This document shows, piece by piece, positions 28,251-38,041 of a DNA stretch of 64,000 nucleotides. Location: assembly GCA_964409335.1 (NCBI GenBank), contig CAYPCW010000001.1, positions 46,761 through 110,760 of the forward strand. Direction: 5' to 3'. The position numbers were made by a program, and so were the translations under genes. How positions within the stretch are numbered: position 1 is the first letter of the stretch; each line of letters opens with the position of its first letter. The stretch is from JABMOW01 sp964409335. GTDB taxonomy: Bacteria > Fidelibacterota > Marinisomatia > SCGC-AAA003-L08 > JACNLC01. The notes beneath the pieces are model-generated. The model did no database searches. It was given only the letters and a program-made list of their open reading frames with translations, and was not told where the DNA came from.

Positions 28251-29470
28251 TCGTACCTGATTGCCTCAACCGGGTCAATATTTTTTGTCCACCGGGCGGG
28301 AAAGTATGCAGAGACAATTGACAGCAACACCGCAGAGAAAGGAAATATGAATATATGGATTGGTGACCAGTCAACGGGTAAATAATCCACAAAATAAATT
28401 TTCGAGGATAAGGCAATAAATCTGAATTTCATTTGCAGAATCAGGATAACCACGCTGATAAGCAAGCCGGCGATCGAACCAATCAACCCAATCAGGAATC
28501 CTTCTGTCAGGAAGATATATCTGATCTTATGGCTGCTGAATCCAATAGCGGTTAAAATGCCGATCTCACTGGTTTTCTCTCTGATGGTCATCCATAATAT
28601 TGCAGCGATATTGAAGACGGCGATGACCATGATAAACCCAATGACTAATTTGATGGGGAGATCATACATATTTAGCCAGTTAAAAAGCGTGGAATGCCTC
28701 TCAATCCAGGTGGATGTCACATAGGGTGAGAACCCAAGAATGTTGATAATTGCCCGATCAGTCACTGCGGCATACTGAGGGTCAGGCATCATCCCAATCA
28801 AACCGGATGCGCCCCCCGGCAGTTCAAAAAATGATCTTGCTTGCTCTAAAGGAATGAAAACAAGGAGTTTGTCATACTCGCTGAACCCGCTTTTATATAC
28901 AGCAGAGATTTTAAACTTCCCTCCTTTATTTATTCCTTCTTCGATATACCGTTGAATATCGAATAAAAATACAGAATTCCCAATGTCTGCTTCCAGGGTG
29001 GTAGCAAGATCTTTCCCAATGATCAATCCATTTTCAAAATCTTCGAGACTGCCATTTACCAACATTTCAGGCAGGTTGAAAATTTCAACAAGGGACTTTT
29101 CAGGGACACCATAAACGATGATGCCTTCGGAAAAACCGTGCAAACGGATAATTGCCTTTTTTTCAATGTACGGTACTAATGCTGTTAATTCATGAAGTGG
29201 TTCGAGTTGTTGTCGTATCGTATCGATTTCGGACCGGGTTAATTCGCTACCGGCGCCATTATGGTATTTTGTCAGGCGGATGTGTCCGTCAAGGGAAGCC
29301 AGTTTACTCTCAATTGATTTTGAAAATCCAGCTGAAAAAGATGAAATGATATTGAGAGAAGCAACTCCCAGCGCCAAACCGATTATGCTTAAAATAGATG
29401 TAAATGAGATAAAACCAAACCGATGCCCGGAGCGGATATGCCGGTATGCAATCTTCGGGACCAGTCTCAA
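28247..29470 (-). CDS. lolC: LolC/LolE-type ABC transporter permease
   Basis: 407 residues starting RLVPKIAYRHIRSGHRFGFISF, the amphipathic leader common to LolC/E, followed by a membrane segment, a periplasmic domain and three C-terminal membrane helices with REKTSEIGILTAIGF. It forms a heteromeric permease with the next gene. It starts 21 bases after the lysS stop. Confidence 0.88.
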   Translation of the reverse strand: MRLVPKIAYRHIRSGHRFGFISFTSILSIIGLALGVASLNIISSFSAGFSKSIESKLASLDGHIRLTKYHNGAGSELTRSEIDTIRQQLEPLHELTALVPYIEKKAIIRLHGFSEGIIVYGVPEKSLVEIFNLPEMLVNGSLEDFENGLIIGKDLATTLEADIGNSVFLFDIQRYIEEGINKGGKFKISAVYKSGFSEYDKLLVFIPLEQARSFFELPGGASGLIGMMPDPQYAAVTDRAIINILGFSPYVTSTWIERHSTLFNWLNMYDLPIKLVIGFIMVIAVFNIAAILWMTIREKTSEIGILTAIGFSSHKIRYIFLTEGFLIGLIGSIAGLLISVVILILQMKFRFIALSSKIYFVDYLPVDWSPIHIFIFPFSAVLLSIVSAYFPARWTKNIDPVEAIRYE

Positions 29471-29491
29471 GTTAATGGTGTCCTTTTCAGT

Positions 29492-30991
29492 TTATTGGAC
29501 TTTTATTGATTTCATCGCAGGGAACAAAATGACATCTTTGATGGAATTTTGACCGGTTAGCAGCATCACAAGCCTGTCCACACCAATCCCCACACCCCCC
29601 GTTGGCGGCATTCCGCACTCCAATGCTTGCAGAAAACTCTCATCCACCTGTTGTGCTTCTTCGTCTCCCAAATCACGTAATTTTGCCTGGTTTTCCAACC
29701 GCTCACGTTGGTCAATGGGATCGTTCAATTCGGTAAATGCATTCGCGAATTCCGTTTGTCCGATAAATAATTCAAAGCGCTCAACGATCTTTTTATTCCC
29801 GTCCCGTCTGTGTTTCGCCAGCGGAGAAACTTCCGTAGGATAATCATACACGAAGGTCGGCTGGATAAGTGTGGGTTCTACCAATTCGCTGAATATTTCA
29901 TCTAAAATCTGACCATAATTCATTTTTTCGGTCACTTCCAGATGGTTCTGCCGGGCAATGGTGTAAATCCCTTCCCGGTCACGATCTTCAAATGATTGAC
30001 CTGTACAATTTTCCAATAGAGAAAACATAGATTCCCTCCGAAATGCTTCCTGGATTGAAATGTTATTCGCATTAAATATAAGATCATCACTTCCGGCTCG
30101 TTTAACAACGGATCTGATCAAATTTTCGGTTAAATCCATCATGTCAAAGAGGTCTGAGTATGCCTGATAAAACTCCAGGGATGTATACTCAGGGTTATGA
30201 CTTCTGTCCATTCCTTCGTTTCGGAAATTCTTCGCCAGTTCATAGACTTTTTCAAACCCACCGATGATCAGTTTTTTCAGATATAATTCATCCGCTATCC
30301 GGAGATATAACTTTTCATCCAGCGTGTTGTGAAAGGTGGTAAATGGACGGGCGGATGCGCCCCCATATTGTGACTGTAAAACCGGTGTTTCAACTTCAAT
30401 AAATCCGTGGTGGTCCAGAAAATGCCGGATTGCACTGATCACATTTGCTCGTTGAATAAATATTTGTTTTCTCTGTGGATTTGCAATAAAATCCAAATGA
30501 CGGTAACGATAGATATGATCTTTATCTTCAAATGCGTTAAATGCGACGCCATCCTTTTCTTTCAGATTCGGCAGGGGTCGAAGGTTTTTTGCCAACAACG
30601 TCAACGTTTCTGCATGGATAGAAATTTCTCCCATTTGGGTTCGAAAAACATACCCTTTCACACCGAGAATATCCCCAAGATCGAAGTTTTTAAACACCTG
30701 ATTATAGAAGTCAGCTCCAATATCATCCCGACGGATATAAATTTGAATTTTACCAGCTTCATCCTGTATATGGACAAAACTGGCTTTACCCATAATACGG
30801 ACAGAGATGATCCGTCCTGCAGCTGTCACATCCTTCTTTACCTCAGGATCAAAAGATTTCAGGATATTTACTGAATAGTCAGTTCGATGAAACTGATGGG
30901 GAAAAGGATTTATCCCGGCTTCACGGATCTTTTCCAGTTTCTGATGCCGGTATTCTATAATTTGCTGCAACGTTTTATGTTCAGTTGACAA
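29492..30991 (-). CDS. lysS: Lysine--tRNA ligase (class II)
   Basis: 499 residues with the two-domain layout: OB-fold anticodon-binding domain (about 60-150) and a class II catalytic core. Motif 2 is in KNFRNEGMDRSHNPEYTSLE and motif 3 in GVGIGVDRLVMLL. It charges tRNA-Lys. It overlaps the prfB stop by 11 bases; prfB-lysS is also the E. coli order. Confidence 0.97.
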   Translation of the reverse strand: MSTEHKTLQQIIEYRHQKLEKIREAGINPFPHQFHRTDYSVNILKSFDPEVKKDVTAAGRIISVRIMGKASFVHIQDEAGKIQIYIRRDDIGADFYNQVFKNFDLGDILGVKGYVFRTQMGEISIHAETLTLLAKNLRPLPNLKEKDGVAFNAFEDKDHIYRYRHLDFIANPQRKQIFIQRANVISAIRHFLDHHGFIEVETPVLQSQYGGASARPFTTFHNTLDEKLYLRIADELYLKKLIIGGFEKVYELAKNFRNEGMDRSHNPEYTSLEFYQAYSDLFDMMDLTENLIRSVVKRAGSDDLIFNANNISIQEAFRRESMFSLLENCTGQSFEDRDREGIYTIARQNHLEVTEKMNYGQILDEIFSELVEPTLIQPTFVYDYPTEVSPLAKHRRDGNKKIVERFELFIGQTEFANAFTELNDPIDQRERLENQAKLRDLGDEEAQQVDESFLQALECGMPPTGGVGIGVDRLVMLLTGQNSIKDVILFPAMKSIKVQ

Positions 30992-32094
30992 TGTTTGTGT
31001 TCTCCATTTTCATTAACAGGTACCCCCGAATAAATGCGTTAATATCCCCATCCATGACCGCCTGAATATTACCGATTTCAACTTTTGTCCGGTGATCTTT
31101 CACCAGGTTATACGGATGAAATATATACGACCTGATCTGACTCCCCCAGGCAATTTCCATTTTAGAATCTTCAATCTTTTGCTTATCCCGGGCAAGTTCT
31201 TCTTTTCGTTTCTGATACAGTTTTGCTTTTAGCATTTTCATAGCTACATTTTTATTTTTCAATTGGCTGCGTTCATTTTGACACTGAACGACAATACCAC
31301 TTGGGATATGGGTAATCCGGATTGCTGAATCCGTTTTATTTACATGTTGTCCGCCTGCACCGCTGGAGCGGAACGTATCAATACGAAGTTCCTTTTCGTC
31401 TAACTCAATATCAATGTCATCGTCAAAAATTGGGTATATGAATACCGACGCAAAGGAGGTGTGACGACGGGAATTGCTATCGAATGGGGAAATCCTGACT
31501 AAGCGGTGAACGCCTGCCTCTGATTTCAGATTGCCATAAACATACTCACCATTTATCTCAAGGGTGATTTCCTTTAATCCCGCTTCATCTCCTGGCTGAT
31601 AATCCAGTACGGTCGTTGGGAACCCCATCCGTTCACACCACCTGGAATACAGCCTGAACAGCATGCTCGCCCAGTCCTGTGATTCTGTGCCGCCGGCGCC
31701 TGGATGAATTGTTAAAATCGCACCCCGGATATCATCTTCATCATTCATCATTTTTCGAACCTCTACATCCTCCAAATAGGTTTCGAACCGGGTAAAGGCA
31801 TTTTCGATGTCAGGGTCTGCTTCGTCCTCAGTTTCCGCGAGTTCCATATGGATTTCAACTTCAGAATACATATCATCCAATTTTTTCCACAATGCCTTTT
31901 CATTCTCGAGTTTACTGATATCTTTCAGCACTTTTTGGGCAGTCTCGTTCTCGTCCCAGAAATCGGGTTTGACGGTTTTTTCCTGAAGTTTTGTTATGGA
32001 GTTTATCAGTTCATCCCAATCAAAGATACCCCCTGAGCTGATGATATTTATCGCTAATATTTTTAAATCTTTCTTTGTAATATTGTATATCCAT
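30981..32094 (-). CDS. prfB: Peptide chain release factor 2 with programmed +1 frameshift
   Basis: The gene reads in two frames. Codons 1-24 run from the ATG at 32094 to the CTT at 32025-32023, where an in-frame TGA (32022-32020) would end translation. Shifting forward one base continues for 346 residues (32021-30981), giving 370 residues, the normal RF2 length. The GGQ peptidyl-hydrolysis motif is in RSSGAGGQHVNK, and SPFDS is the RF2 stop-recognition loop. RF2 reads UGA and UAA. RF2 shortage favours the shift, so the gene regulates itself. The start lies one base after the SLBB gene's stop, and lysS follows with an 11-base overlap. Confidence 0.97.
32020..32034 (-). promoter_or_regulatory. 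prfB programmed frameshift site
   Basis: Minus strand reads AGGGGGTATCTTTGA. The internal Shine-Dalgarno-like AGGGGG lies three bases before the CTT slip codon, which is followed by TGA, matching the classic prfB site. The next base is T rather than the usual C; TGAT is still a weak-termination context. Confidence 0.93.
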
Positions 32095-32095
32095 A

Positions 32096-32584
32096 TTATC
32101 CATTTATAATTAAATAAACTGTGGCGATCAGCTGCAAAATACTAATAATCGATTGATTTGCATTTAATCTGCCCATAACGGTCTTATGAATGATCACCGT
32201 GTCATTGGGACCTAATTCCGGAATTTCATTTCTATGATCGGCATCAAAATAATCATTGATATGAATGACTGTTTTACTCGAATAACCGGGTTCATCTCCG
32301 GATTTTATGAGCACCACTTTTTTCAAATTTGCCTCGGATGTCGGTCCTCCGGCTATCGATAATATCGACATGATATCCACTTTCATGGTATATGGTATGA
32401 GATACTGTCCCGGATAATTTACCTCTCCCCAGACATTGATTTTCATCGTTACCGCGGGCTGGTCGTTGACCGTGTATTGTGCGGTTTCACTTTCCCTCTT
32501 CACGGACTCGTCGATTCTTTTTTGAGTCGTTCCCACACTCAAAGTTGAGATGAGAATAAAAATGATGAACCGGAAATTTTTCAT
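32096..32584 (-). CDS. SLBB-domain exported protein
   Basis: 162 residues from the ATG at 32584, giving KNFRFIIFILISTLSVGTTQ as a signal sequence. An upstream in-frame start at 32617 would overlap folP and bury the signal. The middle is one soluble-ligand-binding beta-grasp (SLBB) domain: INVWGEVNYPGQYLIPYTMKVDIM and ILSIAGGPTSEANLKK. A C-terminal hydrophobic segment (SIISILQLIATVYLIING) may anchor it. SLBB domains occur in Wza-type polysaccharide exporters, but the Wza PES domain and partners are absent here. Function unknown. Confidence 0.75.
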   Translation of the reverse strand: MKNFRFIIFILISTLSVGTTQKRIDESVKRESETAQYTVNDQPAVTMKINVWGEVNYPGQYLIPYTMKVDIMSILSIAGGPTSEANLKKVVLIKSGDEPGYSSKTVIHINDYFDADHRNEIPELGPNDTVIIHKTVMGRLNANQSIISILQLIATVYLIING

Positions 32585-32606
32585 GGTGCCTGTATTGGCT
32601 TCAGTT

Positions 32607-33413
32607 TCATAGATCAAATTGATCTAAAATATTCAGCGCTTTCACGGTTTGACGCACATCATGAACTCTGATGATATCCGAACCCCTCATCACCGAAACG
32701 ATCATCGCTGCTATGCTGGCTCCCAGACGGTCCTCCGGCAAATCATCCTCAATACATAAAAATGATTTTCGGGAAACTCCGATTAAGATCGGATACCCGG
32801 CTTCTTTCAGTTTAGGGATGGAATTAATGATTTTAAAATTATCCATTTTTCGCTTTCCAAAGCCAATTCCGGGATCCAGTATAATATGATCATCGGGAAC
32901 ACCTTTTGATTTCGCCAAACCGATCTGGTTGGTAAAAAACTGGACAATATCGGACATCACATCAGAATACTTCGGATTTTCCTGCATCGTTTCCGGGACT
33001 CCCTGCATGTGCATGATCACCATCATCACATCTGATTTTGCGGCGATTTTGAACATTTCCCCGGATTCACCGCCTCCGGTAATGTCATTGATCATTGAAA
33101 AACCATGGTTGATGGCGAATTCCGCCACTTCCGGTTTCCAGGTATCGATTGAAAAAAGAACATCCGGATATCGCTTCACCATCGGAACAACATGGGAAAT
33201 TCGCTTTATTTCTTCCTCAGTGATAACCGGCAATGAACCGGGTCGGGAGGACTCACCGCCGACATCAATTATCCTTGCGCCATCCCGAATCATTTCTTCA
33301 ATTCGGCGGCGCATTTCGTCTTCAGTCTGATATTTACCGCCATCATAAAACGAGTCCGGTGTAACATTCAATATTCCCATCACAGCAGGCGCGCTGATGT
33401 GAAAATTTTTCAT
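32607..33413 (-). CDS. folP: Dihydropteroate synthase
   Basis: 268 residues, TIM barrel. The pterin-binding signatures are GILNVTPDSFYDGG near the N-terminus and IDVGGESSRPGS; the C-terminal part has ILIGVSRKSFL and IIRVHDVRQT. It joins p-aminobenzoate to the pterin diphosphate in folate synthesis. It overlaps ftsH by four bases (ATGA), in the widespread tilS-hpt-ftsH-folP cluster. Confidence 0.96.
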   Translation of the reverse strand: MKNFHISAPAVMGILNVTPDSFYDGGKYQTEDEMRRRIEEMIRDGARIIDVGGESSRPGSLPVITEEEIKRISHVVPMVKRYPDVLFSIDTWKPEVAEFAINHGFSMINDITGGGESGEMFKIAAKSDVMMVIMHMQGVPETMQENPKYSDVMSDIVQFFTNQIGLAKSKGVPDDHIILDPGIGFGKRKMDNFKIINSIPKLKEAGYPILIGVSRKSFLCIEDDLPEDRLGASIAAMIVSVMRGSDIIRVHDVRQTVKALNILDQFDL

Positions 33414-35482
33414 TTTTGGTGTGGGGCATCCTCCAAAACCGAAAGGTCCTGTTTCGTCTCAGTCGCCGGTGCTGCAAGATTTTCAGATTTTCGTCGGTTT
33501 GATCGGCGGCGTCTGCGTTTTGGAGCGGTCTGGGCAGCGCGAATGTCTGAAATGCGCTTACCACTGATGACCGCCTGCATCTCTGCACCGGAAATTGTCT
33601 CATATTCTAAGAGTGCCTCAGCCAATACAACAAGTTCATCATGATGACCCCGCAGAATTTTTTCGGCCTGCTTCTCGGCTCTGCGAACAATCATCGTAAT
33701 TTCACTATCGATTGTCGATGATATCTCATCACTATAATCCCGGGCATGACTGATTTCCCGACCCAGGAAAACTTCCTCGGTTTTTTTTCCAAAAGTCAGT
33801 GGGCCAATTTTGTCGCTCATTCCCCATTCACACACCATCTTCCTGGCAATATTTGTAGCAACTTCGATATCATTTGCCGCACCGGTGGAAAAATCCTTGA
33901 ATATCAATTGCTCAGCGGTGCGTCCACCCATTAAAACATCCAATTGCCCTAAGAGAAAATTCTTTGAATAATTGTGTTTTTCGTGGTCCGGCAATTGTGC
34001 AGTCAGCCCCAAAGCACGTCCTCTGGGAATGATCGTAATCTTATGTACAGGGTCTGATCCCGGGGTATGATGTGCCACCAGCGCATGTCCGGCCTCATGG
34101 TAGGCGGTATTCTTTTTTTCTTCCGGGGTCAGGATCATACTTTTACGTTCCACGCCCATCATGACCTTGTCTTTTGCTTCTTCAAAGTCCACCATGGATA
34201 CAAAATTCTGATTTTTCCGTGCTGCAAGCAAAGCGGCTTCATTGACCAAATTTTCTAAATCTGCCCCAACCAGACCTGGTGTGCCCTTTGCCACGGTTCT
34301 GAGTACGACATCCTGCCCTAGGGGGACATTCTTTGAATGAATTTTCAAAATGGCTTCCCTTCCTTCGATTCCGGGGGCGTCTACTATGATTTGTCGATCA
34401 AATCTGCCGGGGCGAAGCAAGGCTTTGTCCAGTACATCCGGTCGGTTCGTCGCAGCAAGTAGAATGACATTTACATCGGTATCAAATCCATCCATCTCGA
34501 CTAAAATTTGGTTTAATGTCTGTTCCCGTTCGTCATGTCCGCCACCCAGGCCTGCGCCTCTGTGCCTGCCGACAGCATCAATTTCATCAATAAATATGAT
34601 GGATGGAGAACTCTTTTTTGCCTGTTCAAACAAATCTCTCACCCGGCTGGCGCCCACACCCACAAACATTTCAACAAATTCGGCGCCGCTGATACTGAAG
34701 AACGGAACACCTGCTTCCCCGGATACCGCTTTTGCCAGCAACGTCTTCCCGGTTCCCGGAGGACCCAATAACAATGCACCTTTCGGTATTTTTGCCCCGA
34801 GTTTGCTATACTTTTTTGGATTTTTCAGAAATTGTACGATTTCTTCAAGTTCGACTTTCGCCTCTTCACAACCAGCCACATCTTTAAATGTAACTTTGGG
34901 GTTAGCGGGCGAAATTAACCTCGCTCTGCTTTTGATGAATCCAAATATCCCGCTCTGACCTCCAGCCCCCTGCATTCGCCGCATGAAAAATATGTAGAGA
35001 ACGATGATCAATATCCATGGAGCGAAATTGATGAGATAGTCTGCCATACCCGGGGAAGGATCCTTAAACTGATATGGAAACCCCTTCTCATTCCATTTAT
35101 CAATCAGTTCACTATCCACAAATGGTAAGGTGGTCGTGAATTTTTCATATACCTGGTTTACAGATCGATATTGTTGTTTTTCAGGCTGTTTGAGCGTTCC
35201 GGTAAATTTGTTACCCACAATTTCAGCAGATTTAATCTTGTCATCTTCCACATATTTTTGGAATTCTGTGAATGACACAGTTTTGGTTTTGGCTTCTCCG
35301 CCATAAAACTGAATAATGGTCAGTGCGCCGAGGATGATGATCAACCATATGGCCGTCGTCTTTCCTCCGTTCGACCAGAATTTGTTAATATTCCTACCTC
35401 CGCCGGGTATCTTGTTTCGTTTGTCACCGGATTTCTTTGAAGTATTTCCGTTGTCCTGATGGTTTTTATGGTCATTCGCCAT
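33410..35482 (-). CDS. ftsH: ATP-dependent zinc metalloprotease FtsH
   Basis: 690 residues from the ATG at 35482; a TTG one codon earlier is possible. Two membrane segments (about 43-60 and 130-148) flank a periplasmic loop. The AAA+ module has Walker A LGPPGTGKTLLAKA and SIIFIDEIDAVGR, followed by the zinc site HEAGHALVAHH. The C-terminus is a basic, Arg-rich tail. FtsH degrades membrane and short-lived cytosolic proteins as a hexamer. It overlaps hpt (14 bases at most) and folP (4 bases). Confidence 0.97.
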   Translation of the reverse strand: MANDHKNHQDNGNTSKKSGDKRNKIPGGGRNINKFWSNGGKTTAIWLIIILGALTIIQFYGGEAKTKTVSFTEFQKYVEDDKIKSAEIVGNKFTGTLKQPEKQQYRSVNQVYEKFTTTLPFVDSELIDKWNEKGFPYQFKDPSPGMADYLINFAPWILIIVLYIFFMRRMQGAGGQSGIFGFIKSRARLISPANPKVTFKDVAGCEEAKVELEEIVQFLKNPKKYSKLGAKIPKGALLLGPPGTGKTLLAKAVSGEAGVPFFSISGAEFVEMFVGVGASRVRDLFEQAKKSSPSIIFIDEIDAVGRHRGAGLGGGHDEREQTLNQILVEMDGFDTDVNVILLAATNRPDVLDKALLRPGRFDRQIIVDAPGIEGREAILKIHSKNVPLGQDVVLRTVAKGTPGLVGADLENLVNEAALLAARKNQNFVSMVDFEEAKDKVMMGVERKSMILTPEEKKNTAYHEAGHALVAHHTPGSDPVHKITIIPRGRALGLTAQLPDHEKHNYSKNFLLGQLDVLMGGRTAEQLIFKDFSTGAANDIEVATNIARKMVCEWGMSDKIGPLTFGKKTEEVFLGREISHARDYSDEISSTIDSEITMIVRRAEKQAEKILRGHHDELVVLAEALLEYETISGAEMQAVISGKRISDIRAAQTAPKRRRRRSNRRKSENLAAPATETKQDLSVLEDAPHQK

Positions 35483-36056
35483 CAATAATATCCCCTTCTT
35501 TAAATGCCAAAATATGTTTTAAACCTCTCAATCCCTGATTATAATCCAACCCATATCCAACAACATACCGATTTGGGATGCTAAATCCCACATAATCGAT
35601 ATCAAAATTGATATTGGCGATTTCCTTTTTCAACAATAGGGTGACAAACGTTACGGATTGAGGCCGGGCATCCTCCAGCCGATGCTTTAAAAATTGAATG
35701 GATAGTCCGGTATCGATGATATCTTCAACCACGACCACATGACGATTTGTAATATCGGCGCTGATATCCTTTAGCAGCCGGACTGTTCCGGATGAAGTTG
35801 ATTTATTTCCATAAGAATCAATTTTGATGAAATCAACTTCGAAATCAATTTTCAGTTCGCGCATAAGATCTGCAAAGAACATGAACGATCCATTCATAAC
35901 CCCAACGAATATAGGTACGGTGTCTTTGAATTTATCCGATATTTGAATGGCGAGTTTTTCTACCCGCTTTTTAATTCTACTGGAAGAGATTAATATATCC
36001 AGCGCATGTCCTTCGAATGGATAACCCTTGGGTAATATAAATTCTTTCAAGTCCAT
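35472..36056 (-). CDS. hpt: Hypoxanthine phosphoribosyltransferase
   Basis: 194 residues from the ATG at 36056; a GTG two codons earlier is also in frame. The PRPP-binding loop is VVVVEDIIDTGLS and the flexible-loop region includes IKIDSYGNKSTSSG. It salvages hypoxanthine or guanine to IMP or GMP. It overlaps the tilS 3' end by about ten bases and runs into ftsH. Confidence 0.95.
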   Translation of the reverse strand: MDLKEFILPKGYPFEGHALDILISSSRIKKRVEKLAIQISDKFKDTVPIFVGVMNGSFMFFADLMRELKIDFEVDFIKIDSYGNKSTSSGTVRLLKDISADITNRHVVVVEDIIDTGLSIQFLKHRLEDARPQSVTFVTLLLKKEIANINFDIDYVGFSIPNRYVVGYGLDYNQGLRGLKHILAFKEGDIIDGE

Positions 36057-37414
36057 AAGCACTCTATTTTAATATTATTCCTTTCCAATTTACCACCTCC
36101 GAAATCAATAAATGCATGTGCCAAGCCTGGTATCCAGAGAATTTTGTCCCCTTGGGTTACCACAACAGGGTATTTCCATTTTTCCATTACGGGAATTTTA
36201 TGGTTGATAAATAAATCGCTGACTTTCACGTGGTGGCGGTCTTTATCAACCTGGATTATGTCTCCTTTTTTCCATTGACGAACAAAGATACCATCAGCAA
36301 TCATATTTTCGGGGAGTACCATAAATCGTTTATCGGAAGATTTTTCATAACTATCTGCGGACAAGGAATCTATTTTAAAAAGATGGTTGGTCCATCTTGT
36401 CTTTCGGATACGATTCAGTTTCTTTTTAGATATTTTCTGTTTTTTTTCGCATGTAAGGCAAACAGATTCTCTGTCCATGATTGAGAAAATATCCATGCAA
36501 AGTTCAAAAACCGTACCAGTCACCGCATTATGGATAAACTGCCAGAACGATACCCAATGACTGCCACTTAAAGAAATCTCAGATTTACCCAGATAGTCTG
36601 TTACGAGAGATTTTATCACGATTTTCTTCTTATCATCACTTAATTTCAGAAATTCAACCTTTTTAATTTGGACATAACCGGAGGGATGATGTCCCGATAC
36701 CACTGCGTCAATATTTAGATCTTTCTTTAATTTGGTGAATTTTCGTTTCGCATTTGCGGATATCCTGATTAAACGATCGATGAGTTCCGGTTCTGATGTA
36801 CGAACTCCCGGTAAAACCGAATGTCGGATTTTATTACGAAGATATCTCTGATCCCTGTTTGTGGGATCGTCAATCCATGTTAAATCATTTAGCATGGCAT
36901 AATCAACCAAATGTTTTTTATCGATATTCAATAAGGGTCTTCTGATGAGTCCAAGCTGTTCCCGTATCCCCTGCATCGAAATCCAGTCTGCGTTCTGCAT
37001 ATACCGCATATACAGGGTTTCAATTTGATCGTCCCTGTGATGGGCGGTGAAAATCCATTGATATCCATGTTCCCGGGCAACCTTAGCTAAATAGGCATAT
37101 CGAACCTCCCGCGCCCACTTTTCGAAGGAACCCAATCTGGTGCCATCGGTAAAATTTGCCGAATGAAACCGGCATTTAAGTTTGTCTGCAGTTTGAGCAG
37201 ATAAGGTTTCTGCTTCATCCGCATCTGGCCGGATACCATAATTGATATGAGCCAATCCCATTGTATGCAGGGTGTCATGTGAGATCCTTGCCATGATATC
37301 TGTCAATACCATGCTATCCACTCCTCCGGAGATTGCAATGAGAATCCGTCTGCCCCCCTCAGCTCCCTCGGAATATTTTCGGACTTTTCGTTTAACATGA
37401 GCAACCAGATTCAT
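36047..37414 (-). CDS. tilS: tRNA(Ile)-lysidine synthase
   Basis: 455 residues. The PP-loop ATP pyrophosphatase motif SGGVDSM is at about 30-36, followed by the TilS-specific TAHHRDDQIETLYMR. The C-terminal domain contains FVRQWKKGDIIQ. It converts C34 of tRNA-Ile(CAU) to lysidine so that AUA is read as Ile. It overlaps the MBL gene by four bases and precedes hpt. Confidence 0.95.
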   Translation of the reverse strand: MNLVAHVKRKVRKYSEGAEGGRRILIAISGGVDSMVLTDIMARISHDTLHTMGLAHINYGIRPDADEAETLSAQTADKLKCRFHSANFTDGTRLGSFEKWAREVRYAYLAKVAREHGYQWIFTAHHRDDQIETLYMRYMQNADWISMQGIREQLGLIRRPLLNIDKKHLVDYAMLNDLTWIDDPTNRDQRYLRNKIRHSVLPGVRTSEPELIDRLIRISANAKRKFTKLKKDLNIDAVVSGHHPSGYVQIKKVEFLKLSDDKKKIVIKSLVTDYLGKSEISLSGSHWVSFWQFIHNAVTGTVFELCMDIFSIMDRESVCLTCEKKQKISKKKLNRIRKTRWTNHLFKIDSLSADSYEKSSDKRFMVLPENMIADGIFVRQWKKGDIIQVDKDRHHVKVSDLFINHKIPVMEKWKYPVVVTQGDKILWIPGLAHAFIDFGGGKLERNNIKIECLWT

Positions 37415-38040
37415 TGTTTCAGAAAGGGATTATTGCGCTGTTCATTCCCGATCGTTGTATCCGGGCCATGACCACAATGAACCACCGTATTTTCCGGGAG
37501 AACCAACAACTTACTTTTAATTGAAGAAATCAGGGAAGTCTGATCACCACCGGGAAGATCGGTGCGTCCCACAGACCCATGAAAGAGCGTGTCCCCGGCA
37601 AATAAATGATGACCAATTTTGAAGCAAACGCCTCCCAGGGTGTGACCCGGTGTTTCAATAACCTCAATATCAATTTGACCGCAGGTAAAGTTTTCCCGGT
37701 CCGATATATAACCGGATATGGTGGGCACTTTTGATTCGGGTAATCCAAACATCCGTTGATATTGTGTCAGACCCTGGACAAGCGACTCATCCTTTGAATG
37801 AATTCTAAAGGGGACATGATATGTAGAGGCCAGTTCATCAACTGCGCCGATATGATCCAGGTGGCCATGCGTTGCAAGCACACATTTTAAATTTAATTTC
37901 TGCCTATTAATGGATGCTGCGATTTTATCTGCATCATCTCCAGGATCAATTAACACACATTCATGGGTATTTAGATCGGCTACAATCCAGGCATTTTCAG
38001 AAAAAGGACCATTTTCTATTTTAGTAATCTTAATATCGAT
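37411..38040 (-). CDS. MBL-fold metallo-hydrolase (glyoxalase II-like)
   Basis: About 209 residues in the likely mature form. The metallo-beta-lactamase signature THGHLDHIGAVDE supplies the zinc ligands, with further His and Asp in VIETPGHTLGG and FAGDTLFHGSVGR. The C-terminus has VVHCGHGPDTTIGNE, as in YcbL-type glyoxalase II-like enzymes. The conserved start (KITKIENGPFSENAW) has no ATG, GTG or TTG nearby. The ATC at 38040 lies four bases after GAGGTG and is the best candidate; a TTG at 38055 and ATG at 38091 are in frame but poorly placed and would extend into the GAPDH gene. Substrate unknown. Confidence 0.88.
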   Translation of the reverse strand: MDIKITKIENGPFSENAWIVADLNTHECVLIDPGDDADKIAASINRQKLNLKCVLATHGHLDHIGAVDELASTYHVPFRIHSKDESLVQGLTQYQRMFGLPESKVPTISGYISDRENFTCGQIDIEVIETPGHTLGGVCFKIGHHLFAGDTLFHGSVGRTDLPGGDQTSLISSIKSKLLVLPENTVVHCGHGPDTTIGNEQRNNPFLKQ

Positions 38041-38041
38041 T

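Noticed and set aside
30407..30874. 155-codon plus-strand frame opposite lysS
   Set aside because: Same shadow pattern; no start context or domain.
32018..32094. In-frame TGA in prfB as a sign of a pseudogene
   Set aside because: The TGA is part of the standard programmed frameshift site, and both sides encode conserved RF2.
34350..34958. 202-codon plus-strand frame opposite ftsH
   Set aside because: It mirrors the conserved FtsH frame and encodes a low-complexity, Ser/Pro-rich product without a ribosome-binding site.
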